Shown: positions 24,932 to 31,965 of the stretch, in pieces
Position numbering within the stretch: position 1 is the stretch's first letter
How the letters are laid out: each line of letters begins with the position of its first letter
Origin: Bacteroidaceae bacterium
GTDB taxonomy: Bacteria > Bacteroidota > Bacteroidia > Bacteroidales > Bacteroidaceae
NCBI GenBank assembly: GCA_017633615.1
Contig: JAGBPB010000083.1
Coordinates: 1-40,278 of the forward strand
Direction: 5' to 3'
Length of the DNA: 40,278 nucleotides
The notes under the pieces: generated by a model
Told to the model about the DNA's origin: nothing
Database searches by the model: none
What the model saw: the letters and a program-made list of their open reading frames with translations, nothing else
Translations under genes and position numbers: made by a program

Positions 24932-27311
24932 ATCTGATGGCATTGAAGTCACATTCATCTATGCAGAGACCGCACAGGGTGCATTTCTCTGTGTCTATGG
25001 TGTGTATCTTGTAGGGCTCAAACGGGATGGCATCGGCCGGACAGCAGCGGGCGCACTTGGTGCAGCCTATGCAGTCATCGGTAACGGTCAGTTTAACCAT
25101 CTGCTTGCAGGAGCCGGTACGGCATATTCCCTGTACATGCTCCTCATACTCGTTACGGAAATGCTGTAGGGTGGAGAGTACCGGGTTGGGGGCGGTCTTG
25201 CCAAGTCCGCACAGGGCGGCTTTCTTTACGCTCAGCGCAAGTTCCTCAAGACGGTCTATATCGGCCATCTCGGCCTTGCCGGAAGTTATCTTGTCCAGCA
25301 GGTCCAGCATACGGCGGGCGCCTACACGGCAGAATGTGCATTTGCCGCAACTCTCGCCCGATATGAAATTGAGGAAATAGCGCGCCACATCGACCATGCA
25401 GTCACTCTCACTCAGAACTACCAGACCACCGGAGCCCATAATGGCCCCCATACGGTTCAGGGCATCAAAATCAACAGGGGTGTCACAGAGACTGGCCGGT
25501 ATGCAGCCGCCCGACGGGCCTCCGGTCTGTACTGCCTTGAGTTGCTCACCTTTTTCCACGCCTCCGCCTATCTTCTCTACTATATCACGCAGGGTGGTAC
25601 CCATGGGCACCTCAATCAGTCCGCCGTGGCGTACCTTGCCTGCCAGGGCAAATACTTTAGTACCCTTGCTTCCTTCTGTTCCCACCGATGCGTATGCCTG
25701 CGCACCGTTCCTTATTATGAACGGGATCTGGCTCAGGGTCTCCACATTGTTTATAAGTGTGGGGTGCCCGAAGAGACCCTTCTCAGCAGGATAGGGCGGA
25801 CGCAGATGGGGAAATCCGCGACGTCCCTCGATGGATGCAATAAGAGCGGTCTCCTCACCGCATACAAATGCGCCGGCCCCCTCAAAGAGGCTTATGCCAA
25901 TTGAGAATCCGCTTCCTAAGATATTCTGTCCTATCAGTCCTTTCTGACGGCACATCTCCAGGGCACGGCGTACACGGATTACGGCCTGCGGGTATTCGGC
26001 ACGGATATAGAGAATTCCATTCTGTGCTCCTACGGCGTATGCCGCAATGACCAGTCCCTCAATGACGCGCAGCGGATATGACTCCAGCAGTATGCGGTCC
26101 ATGAAAGCACCAGGATCACCCTCATCGCCGTTGCATATCACATATCGTACGGTATCGGGCTGACCGGCCACAAGGCTCCATTTACGGCCTGACGGGAATC
26201 CGCCGCCTCCGCGGCCACGTATGCCGCTGGCAAGCACCTCACTTATAATCTCGTTGCGGTCAGTCTTGAGGGCTTTCTTAAGGGCGTCGAATCCTCCACG
26301 ACGTATGTACTCGTCTATGTCGAGAGGGTTCATGAGCCCGTATCCTTCGGTGGAAATGCGTTTTTGTCCGTCAAGGAAGGTGTTTATGCTCTGTGTACGC
26401 TGTTTCTCGCTCAGGTAGAGTATGTTGTCCCAAGTCTGGTCTGTATGGAAATTATCTACCTGATTGAGCAGGGTGTTCCTGAGACGGCGCAGTGCCGATG
26501 CGGGGCGGAAGTGGTGCAGCAGTATCTCCTTTACCTGATCGGGTTGAATGTTGGGGTAGCGGGTTATGGAGCCGTCGGGCAAGGCTACGTCTATGAGAGG
26601 CACCTGATTGCAGGCTCCCACGCATGATACCGGTTTGATATCCACGTCTATGCCAAGTTCACGGCAGGCCTGCTCCACAGCCTCCTTTATCTGGGCTGTG
26701 CCACTGGCCTGGCAGCAGTTTTCCATACCGAAACGGACCTCACCCAAGGGCTGGCGGTTGGCACGCTCAACGGCTGCTTTCTGTTGCTCTGCCTGATCAC
26801 GTTCAAATTCCTCAAGCACGGCATCCACACGTCCGGGTTGCACATGCCCGTAAATCTTATTGTCAATCTGGACTACCGGAGCCAGCGCACAGCAGCCCAG
26901 GCAGGCAATCTTCTCTATGGAATACTCGCGGTCGGCCGTGGTTATGGTATCATCGCCTATGCCAAGTTCACGTTTAAAAGCGTCATAGACGGTGTTGGCT
27001 CCCTTTACATGGCAGGCCGTTCCACAGCACACCTTGATGGTATGGCGTCCGTATGGAATCATACGGAACTGCGCATAGAATGTGGCCACGCTTATCATCT
27101 GGGCCCGGTCTATCTCCGTGCGCTCATAGACACGTTCCAGCGCATCCGACGGCAGATAACTGAACTCGTCCTGCAGAGCCTGGAGCAGGGGAATGATATG
27201 ACGCCGCTCACGGCCTATGCGCTCTATTATGGCATCGGTACGGCGTATGGTGGCCTGACGGGCCTCCTGGGGGGAGTGTATGTTACAGTCTGCGCAAGCC
27301 ATTACAGTCAA
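24900..27311 (-). CDS. NADH dehydrogenase-like NuoE-NuoF-ferredoxin fusion
   Basis: An 803-residue cytoplasmic fusion. Residues about 20-170 are a NuoE-like [2Fe-2S] thioredoxin fold (ligands Cys95, Cys100, and CLGC at about 137-141). Residues about 190-270 look like a second thioredoxin-like ferredoxin with only part of its Cys set. The NuoF core starts near 330, with the FMN/NADH motifs GRGGGGFPSGRKW (about 355) and GAGAFVCGEETAL (about 478). An SLBB domain and the 4Fe-4S motif ESCGKCTFCRVG (about 663) follow. The tail is a two-cluster ferredoxin (CIGCTKCARCCP, CTLCGLCIDEC). The arrangement resembles the NADH-oxidising subunits of HoxF, HndC and HydB. It likely takes electrons from NADH, or gives them to NAD+. 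Coupled to its neighbours by overlaps of 4 nt upstream and 32 nt downstream. Confidence 0.9.
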   Translation of the reverse strand: MTVMACADCNIHSPQEARQATIRRTDAIIERIGRERRHIIPLLQALQDEFSYLPSDALERVYERTEIDRAQMISVATFYAQFRMIPYGRHTIKVCCGTACHVKGANTVYDAFKRELGIGDDTITTADREYSIEKIACLGCCALAPVVQIDNKIYGHVQPGRVDAVLEEFERDQAEQQKAAVERANRQPLGEVRFGMENCCQASGTAQIKEAVEQACRELGIDVDIKPVSCVGACNQVPLIDVALPDGSITRYPNIQPDQVKEILLHHFRPASALRRLRNTLLNQVDNFHTDQTWDNILYLSEKQRTQSINTFLDGQKRISTEGYGLMNPLDIDEYIRRGGFDALKKALKTDRNEIISEVLASGIRGRGGGGFPSGRKWSLVAGQPDTVRYVICNGDEGDPGAFMDRILLESYPLRVIEGLVIAAYAVGAQNGILYIRAEYPQAVIRVRRALEMCRQKGLIGQNILGSGFSIGISLFEGAGAFVCGEETALIASIEGRRGFPHLRPPYPAEKGLFGHPTLINNVETLSQIPFIIRNGAQAYASVGTEGSKGTKVFALAGKVRHGGLIEVPMGTTLRDIVEKIGGGVEKGEQLKAVQTGGPSGGCIPASLCDTPVDFDALNRMGAIMGSGGLVVLSESDCMVDVARYFLNFISGESCGKCTFCRVGARRMLDLLDKITSGKAEMADIDRLEELALSVKKAALCGLGKTAPNPVLSTLQHFRNEYEEHVQGICRTGSCKQMVKLTVTDDCIGCTKCARCCPADAIPFEPYKIHTIDTEKCTLCGLCIDECDFNAIRYENKRKQPAV

Positions 27312-28378
27312 CTCTTTTTTACCACGTACAGACTCTTTTCACTGCGAACCACCATCATTCCATCGGTGAATGCGGGGGTAGCGAATGTCTGCTCGCCTGT
27401 CTCAAAACTGGTTATAAGCTCAAAATCGGCACCGGTGGAGAATATGTAGCATTTTCCGCTGTTGCTGAAGAGCCATATCTTGCCGTCGGCAATCACGGGT
27501 GATGAGTAGAACGGGGTGTCCAACTCATGCTGTTTGACCACCTCTCCGTTCGAGGCATTGTATGCGCAGACGGCTCCGTAACTGGTGGCCACATAGAGCA
27601 TATCCTTGGTTGCCACCGGACTGGAGCACTCGGGCATGCACTCATCGGACTCCCAGAGCACCGTACCGTCCTTGCTGTCTATGGCAGCTACGGTAGCGTA
27701 CTCGCTGGCGCCGAACACTATCCCGTCCGATGCACATGGGCTGGCTCCAACCTCACCGCTCATGCACTCCACTCTCCAGAGTTCGGTGCCGTTGTTGAGA
27801 CTGTAGGCGGTGATGGCGGGATTACCCATCACTATAACGGCCTGCTGTCCGGCAGCTTGGGCTATGATGGGTGAACTCCATGCTATGCGGTCCTTACGGG
27901 TCTTGGTCCAGAGTTGGTTGCCGTTGCGGGTATCCAGACATATAAGCTGTGCCTTGTCATTGTTGTCATACTGGACAATAAGGCGGTTACCGCTTATTAT
28001 GAGTGATGATGCAAATCCGTAGTGGTTGTCGGGAACACCCAGGTTCTTGGCCCACAGGCGTTTGCCCTCCATGTCGGTGCAGAGAAGGTCACCTGTGGCG
28101 AAGATGGCGCAAACCTGATTGCCGTTGGTGGCTACAGTGGATGCCGCAAGCCCGGTGTCATCGTTAACACTGGGCATTGTGGAGGGTGATCCGGCTATTC
28201 CGTCGGCCTTTGCGGTCCAGCGCAATTGGCCGCTTGCCAGGTCAAAGCAGTAGAGTTCACGGGAGTCTTCATCGGCTCCGGTAAGGAATATGTTGCCCGA
28301 GTGTATTACTGGTGAATTGTATCCCTGTTTGGGTACCTGGGTCTTCCAGGCTATGTTGCTGCCCGATGTCAGGTCCCA
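27308..28378 (-). CDS. C-terminal fragment: PQQ-like beta-propeller without a start codon
   Basis: About 356 codons continue the preceding frame after its stop. The blades are regular (TGADEDSRELYCFDLASGQL, NGNQLWTKTR, NGTELWRVEC, DGTVLWESDE, SNGEVVKQHE). The only candidate starts are a TTG at 28225 and an ATG at 28177. Both fall inside the fold, and either would give a cytoplasmic truncated propeller. It is therefore unlikely to be a separate gene; it is the second half of the interrupted one. Confidence 0.55.
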   Translation of the reverse strand, partial: WDLTSGSNIAWKTQVPKQGYNSPVIHSGNIFLTGADEDSRELYCFDLASGQLRWTAKADGIAGSPSTMPSVNDDTGLAASTVATNGNQVCAIFATGDLLCTDMEGKRLWAKNLGVPDNHYGFASSLIISGNRLIVQYDNNDKAQLICLDTRNGNQLWTKTRKDRIAWSSPIIAQAAGQQAVIVMGNPAITAYSLNNGTELWRVECMSGEVGASPCASDGIVFGASEYATVAAIDSKDGTVLWESDECMPECSSPVATKDMLYVATSYGAVCAYNASNGEVVKQHELDTPFYSSPVIADGKIWLFSNSGKCYIFSTGADFELITSFETGEQTFATPAFTDGMMVVRSEKSLYVVKKS

Positions 28379-29122
28379 TTAAGTGGGGATGACGCGGACA
28401 GTGGAACGAGCGCTGGCATTGGGGCCTCGGAATGAGGGCCAGGGGGCGGATGTTACGTTGGCGTTGGCGTTGGCATTGGAGTTGGCATTGGCGTTGGCGT
28501 TGGGCAGTTCGGCTATGGGTGCTGTTTCTGCTACAGGTTGTGGCTGTATCTGAGGTTCAGGTTCTGGTTCAGGTTCAGGAGCCGGGGTCTCGGCATAGAA
28601 CTGTTGAGGTTCATCTGTGGGCTCCTCTACCTGTTGCTCATCGGCCCCAAATGAGTGGAAGAGGGCTTTAAAACGGTCTGAACTGAATACTCCTATGAGC
28701 AGTGTAACTGCCACCAGTGACGCTATGCCCCAGTTCAGGTAGCGGCGGGACCGGCTCTTGCTTATCCACTCGTCTATGGCATCCATCTCCTTGGAAGGCA
28801 GGTTCATGGTGTCCTTATAGTACATCCTGAGTGAGAATGCCAGTATGGCTCCCATTATGCACAGTATCCAGATTCCGCTCTTGAGTTGGCTCTCCTGAGT
28901 GAAATAGGCACGGCGGGAGAGCAGGTCCAACTGGCGTATTTCCTGACCAAGCTGCTCGTTGTCAGGGTTGCTCTCGTAGAGTTCCTTAAGGGTCTCCATG
29001 ACCTGGGTCTGCAGCGGTGAGGTACGCCTCAACTGCACCCAACTCACAGTGAGCATGACTGCCAGAGCCAATGCGAACACAGCCGTCACTACGGCCAGAT
29101 TCCTATAGATTTTGCGGTTCAT
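28379..29122 (-). CDS. N-terminal fragment: three transmembrane helices and repeat linker
   Basis: The 247-residue product expected if the TAA at 28379-28381 is obeyed. It has three membrane helices, a basic cytoplasmic loop (SKSRSRRY), an acidic region, a Pro-Glu repeat and an Ala-Asn repeat, then only the first strand of the propeller. On its own it would be a membrane protein with a disordered periplasmic tail. Confidence 0.6.
   Translation of the reverse strand: MNRKIYRNLAVVTAVFALALAVMLTVSWVQLRRTSPLQTQVMETLKELYESNPDNEQLGQEIRQLDLLSRRAYFTQESQLKSGIWILCIMGAILAFSLRMYYKDTMNLPSKEMDAIDEWISKSRSRRYLNWGIASLVAVTLLIGVFSSDRFKALFHSFGADEQQVEEPTDEPQQFYAETPAPEPEPEPEPQIQPQPVAETAPIAELPNANANANSNANANANVTSAPWPSFRGPNASARSTVRVIPT
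28456..28503 (-). repeat. Tandem hexanucleotide repeat encoding an Ala-Asn linker
   Basis: Eight 6-bp units (CGTTGG with variants CATTGG and AGTTGG on the plus strand) encode alternating Ala-Asn residues, with one Ser. Unit gain or loss would keep the frame and change only the linker length. Confidence 0.9.
28554..28577 (-). repeat. Tandem hexanucleotide repeat encoding a Pro-Glu linker
   Basis: Four units of GGTTCA/GGTTCT on the plus strand encode Pro-Glu dipeptides, giving a stiff, extended spacer between the third membrane helix and the propeller. Confidence 0.85.
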
Positions 29123-30341
29123 ACTTGATTTTTGACTTATTCTGTGGGCAATAGTTGAAACACTTGCCGCAGGCCACGCAGGCGGCAGGTTCTATCTCAT
29201 ATGTCTTGCGGGTGCGCTTAAGCGAGAGCCTTATCAGACGGCATCCCAGCGCAAGTCCTATCATACCTCCTGCTATGAGTGACCAGTGGCGGAAACTCAG
29301 CATGGTGGCATCCACGCGTTCGGTGAGTTCATCAATTGAGCGGCCCATCTCATAGAATGCCTCAACCTCAGGCGTCATACCTTCATCGGGGGCGGCATCA
29401 TATTCATTAAGCATACGCATAAGGCGCACGTCCTTGTTGGCTCCGGCCAGGACCTCGCTGCGGCTCTGCAAAAGCAGGGCACCGCCAACTGTCAGCATCG
29501 GCAGCATCACGAAATAGAGCAGAATGCGCTTGACACCTGTCATGCGTGTCTCACCTGGACGGTTGGCATGGGGCGGACGTATGGCATCCACAGGGCAGGC
29601 GTTGTGACACAGGGTGCAGTTTATGCACTCCTTGGAGGTAACCTCGACCCTACGGACCGATACACGGCTAACCAGTCCCAACAGCGCCCCGTAGGGGCAT
29701 AGGAACTGGCAGAACGGACGGCCCATGAATACCGACAGAAGCAGCAGGATCACTCCGAAAACTATCATACCTATGTCGCCGCCCATACGGAAAATCCCGA
29801 TGAACGGGTCAAAACGGCAAATGATGAACTGGCTTCGGGTGGCTGCATACATGATGGCGAATGCCAGATATATCCAGGGTATGAATCCCAGTGCGTTGGT
29901 GACGGCGCGGCTAAGCCTGAAGTTGCGCACATTGACAATCTCCTGCAGGGCACCCATGGGGCAGACTCCGGCGCAGAACACGCGGCCAAAGAAGAGGGCG
30001 AATACAAGAGGTATAATGAACAGCAGCAGCGCGGCCAGCGGCAGGTTGTAGCTGCTGTCATTAAGGGCCAGCACTACGTTCTGAATTGAACCTACACTGC
30101 ATACGCATCCGCTCCTGAAGAATCCGAAGTACAGAACTGAAATGATGCTCTCAGTAAACAGCACACCGCGGCTGCGGCGCTTATGTACAGCCCATGCGGC
30201 AATGCTGAGCATGATAACGAGCACTGCAACATCCATCCAGGACCAGAATGTCTCGTATGGCAGTCCGTGGACAATCTCGGGATACTGGTAGCCGGACGTG
30301 AAGTCGGGCTTGGGGAATCGGGCAACCAGAAATGTATTCAT
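29103..30341 (-). CDS. Membrane polyferredoxin, NapH/NosR-C-like 4Fe-4S protein
   Basis: A 412-residue integral membrane protein with about six or seven hydrophobic helices. It carries the NapH/CcoG/NosR-type cytoplasmic motifs FCAGVCPMGAL (about 123-133) and FCQFLCPYGAL (about 211-221). A ferredoxin CINCTLCHNACP follows (about 240). The C-terminal tail adds CVACGKCFNYCPQ (about 390). An extra Cys pair, GCVCSVGS (about 80), is close to a membrane helix. Relatives such as NapH pass electrons between the quinol pool or cytoplasmic donors and exported Fe-S proteins. The gene sits directly after a Tat-exported ferredoxin gene (4-nt overlap), a NapG-NapH-like arrangement. Confidence 0.86.
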   Translation of the reverse strand: MNTFLVARFPKPDFTSGYQYPEIVHGLPYETFWSWMDVAVLVIMLSIAAWAVHKRRSRGVLFTESIISVLYFGFFRSGCVCSVGSIQNVVLALNDSSYNLPLAALLLFIIPLVFALFFGRVFCAGVCPMGALQEIVNVRNFRLSRAVTNALGFIPWIYLAFAIMYAATRSQFIICRFDPFIGIFRMGGDIGMIVFGVILLLLSVFMGRPFCQFLCPYGALLGLVSRVSVRRVEVTSKECINCTLCHNACPVDAIRPPHANRPGETRMTGVKRILLYFVMLPMLTVGGALLLQSRSEVLAGANKDVRLMRMLNEYDAAPDEGMTPEVEAFYEMGRSIDELTERVDATMLSFRHWSLIAGGMIGLALGCRLIRLSLKRTRKTYEIEPAACVACGKCFNYCPQNKSKIKYEPQNL

Positions 30342-30922
30342 GCCTTATCCTTGAGTTTATAGGCACTGCTTACCGGAACGCGCTGTATGGCGTTAGATAC
30401 GCATACCTTTGAGATGGAACATTCATTGCAGTTAAGACAGAGCTCCTGCTGTATCTGAAGGAACAGGGATCCGTTGCCGAACGATGAGCAGCCGTTCACG
30501 CATTTGCCGCATCCGTTGCACAGGTCCTCGTTTATGGTGTATTCAAAATATGGCTCCTCAATGAACTTGCGTGTTATGGCACCGGTGGGGCAGAGCATAT
30601 TCTCGGCTGCGGTGTTGAGTTCCTTCACGTTGGCGCGGTAGTAGCCTCCACACAGGTCGCAGTAGCCGCATACCTGATTGGCGTGGAAACACTTTACGGC
30701 CGATACGGGCAGCACGCACTCCGTCTGGCAGCGTCCGCATCGGATGCAGAGTTCAGGGTCTATCTGCCACATGGTGTCACCGCTGCCGGCTTTGGCTCTG
30801 CTGCCCAGCACTCCTCCCAGCGCAGCCAGGCTGCCGCCGGCCAGGATGGTACCGCACTTGCGCAGGAATTCCCTGCGCTGCATGGGGCTGTTCAATCCTT
30901 TGTCTTGTTTGTTGCTATCCAT
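30338..30922 (-). CDS. Tat-exported multi-cluster ferredoxin (NapG/MauM-like)
   Basis: A 194-residue protein from the ATG at 30922. The twin-arginine signal RREFLRKCGTILAGGSLAAL is at about 17-36. It has four Cys groups: CIRCGRCQTEC, CGYCDLCGG with a later CP, CNGCGKCVNGC, and CLNCNECSISKVC, probably for up to four [4Fe-4S] clusters. Tat export implies that it folds with its clusters in the cytoplasm and acts in the periplasm. The frame opens at 30970, but the chosen ATG follows the NHL gene stop by 2 nt and puts the Tat motif near the N-terminus. With the next gene it makes a NapG/NapH-like pair, though no nitrate reductase genes are present. Confidence 0.87.
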   Translation of the reverse strand: MDSNKQDKGLNSPMQRREFLRKCGTILAGGSLAALGGVLGSRAKAGSGDTMWQIDPELCIRCGRCQTECVLPVSAVKCFHANQVCGYCDLCGGYYRANVKELNTAAENMLCPTGAITRKFIEEPYFEYTINEDLCNGCGKCVNGCSSFGNGSLFLQIQQELCLNCNECSISKVCVSNAIQRVPVSSAYKLKDKA

Positions 30923-30924
30923 AA

Positions 30925-31953
30925 TCAGACGGTTACTTTCATGGGACAGGGTGCGGTACAACTGCCGCATAGGGTATCGGCCGCCATACGGTCATCATAC
31001 TGGAATACTGATACCCGTTTGTGGCCTGCTACTATGAGGCGGTCTTTGAATACTCTCATCTCATAGGCGTCGTTTCCGCCGCCAAGTGCGGCGGTGTCAA
31101 GCAGTATGCTGCGGAATGTGCCGTTCAGACTGTAGCAACTGATGCGTGGTATGCCTTTCTCACTGGTCAGAAGTTCACCGGCGTTGTTACCTGTCAACTG
31201 TACAGGGTTGCAGCATCCGCAGAACTGTCCGGCTCCGGCTCCGGGCTCTCCGAACGAGGCTATGAAATTACCGTCAGCATCATATTGCTCCACCACATGA
31301 CGGCCGGGATTGGAGCAGAACACCTTGCCGCCTATATTGGTTATTCCGAACGAGTAACTGGGAACCACAAAGCCCTTGGGGCTGTTTATGAACCGGGCCA
31401 GTGTGCCGTCCAGATTGTATTTGCAGATATTCTTGGCGCTGGCATCGGTCACAAAGACTCCGCCTGAGAATACGGTAAAGAAGCAGTAGTCGGCATCGTC
31501 GCTGCAGGCTTTCCATCCGCCCAGCTCCTCACCGTGCTTGCCGTATATATCTATGCGGTCTGGGTATAGCAGGTAGATGCGGTCACGGTAGACAGCCACA
31601 TCCCTGGCTCCGCCCGGAACCTTGAAGTTCTCTGTCAGTGAACCCGATGCCGAATAGATGCTGACCGATGTGGCCATGGCCAGAAGAATATGACCGTCAG
31701 GCAGGACCTCCATGCCGGATATTACACCAGGCACCTCAAAAGCGCCTGTCAGACGGTATGGAGATAATAGTTGCCCTGCATCGGGAACCTTTTTCTTGTC
31801 TTCCTTACTGTAGAATATGTCATCGGGGTTGGTGAGCATCTTCCACACGCTGCGTCCAGCCACTCCGGCTACACCTGCTCCAAAAAGTACGGAGCCTCCG
31901 GCCTTAAGGAACCCGCGGCGGGTTATCTTCTTGTCATCGTTATTGTTGTCCAT
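30925..31953 (-). CDS. Tat-exported NHL-type beta-propeller with cysteine motifs
   Basis: A 342-residue protein with a twin-arginine signal TRRGFLKAGGSVLFGAG at 11-27. The body is a six-bladed NHL-like propeller (blades around DVAVYRDRIYLLY, FGITNIGGKVFC, VEQYDADGNFIASFG). A Cys-rich insertion GQFCGCCNP has Cys245, 247 and 248. The C-terminal tail LCGSCTAPCP has Cys329, 332 and 336, similar to an incomplete ferredoxin motif. Use of the Tat route and these Cys groups suggest a metal or Fe-S site, but that is inference. The gene lies 12 bp after the first propeller gene and 2 bp before the Tat ferredoxin gene. Confidence 0.82.
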   Translation of the reverse strand: MDNNNDDKKITRRGFLKAGGSVLFGAGVAGVAGRSVWKMLTNPDDIFYSKEDKKKVPDAGQLLSPYRLTGAFEVPGVISGMEVLPDGHILLAMATSVSIYSASGSLTENFKVPGGARDVAVYRDRIYLLYPDRIDIYGKHGEELGGWKACSDDADYCFFTVFSGGVFVTDASAKNICKYNLDGTLARFINSPKGFVVPSYSFGITNIGGKVFCSNPGRHVVEQYDADGNFIASFGEPGAGAGQFCGCCNPVQLTGNNAGELLTSEKGIPRISCYSLNGTFRSILLDTAALGGGNDAYEMRVFKDRLIVAGHKRVSVFQYDDRMAADTLCGSCTAPCPMKVTV

Positions 31954-31965
31954 ATAGGTCAGTGT

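Larger units (their letters stand above)
27308..29122 (-). pseudogene. Three-TM protein with periplasmic PQQ-like propeller, split by in-frame TAA
   Basis: Read as one frame this would be 604 codons, with TAA at 28379-28381 as codon 248. Before the stop are three transmembrane helices (about 8-28, 82-98, 128-145), a Pro-Glu/Ala-Asn linker and the propeller opening WPSFRGPNAS. After the stop the same frame continues without a gap as WDLTSGSNIAWKTQVPKQGY, then ASGQLRWTAK and further blades to the normal end. Both parts are therefore one gene with a single-codon nonsense change, not a frameshift. Topology places the propeller in the periplasm. The gene starts inside the polyferredoxin gene (20-nt overlap) and its natural stop overlaps the NuoEF start by 4 nt. 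It may be a real mutation, a sequencing error or a readthrough site. Confidence 0.83.

Noticed and set aside
24900..27311. Bifurcating [FeFe]-hydrogenase or complex I.
   Set aside because: No H-cluster motifs, no hydrogenase large subunit and no Nuo membrane subunits are encoded nearby; only the NADH-handling parts are present.
28225..28227. A separate 305-residue gene starting at TTG 28225 (27308-28225).
   Set aside because: The frame continues upstream without a stop to 28379 and encodes propeller sequence there. The TTG is inside a blade and lacks a signal peptide.
28456..28577. Possible CRISPR or minisatellite array.
   Set aside because: Units are 6 bp, contiguous and in frame inside a gene, with no spacers or cas genes.
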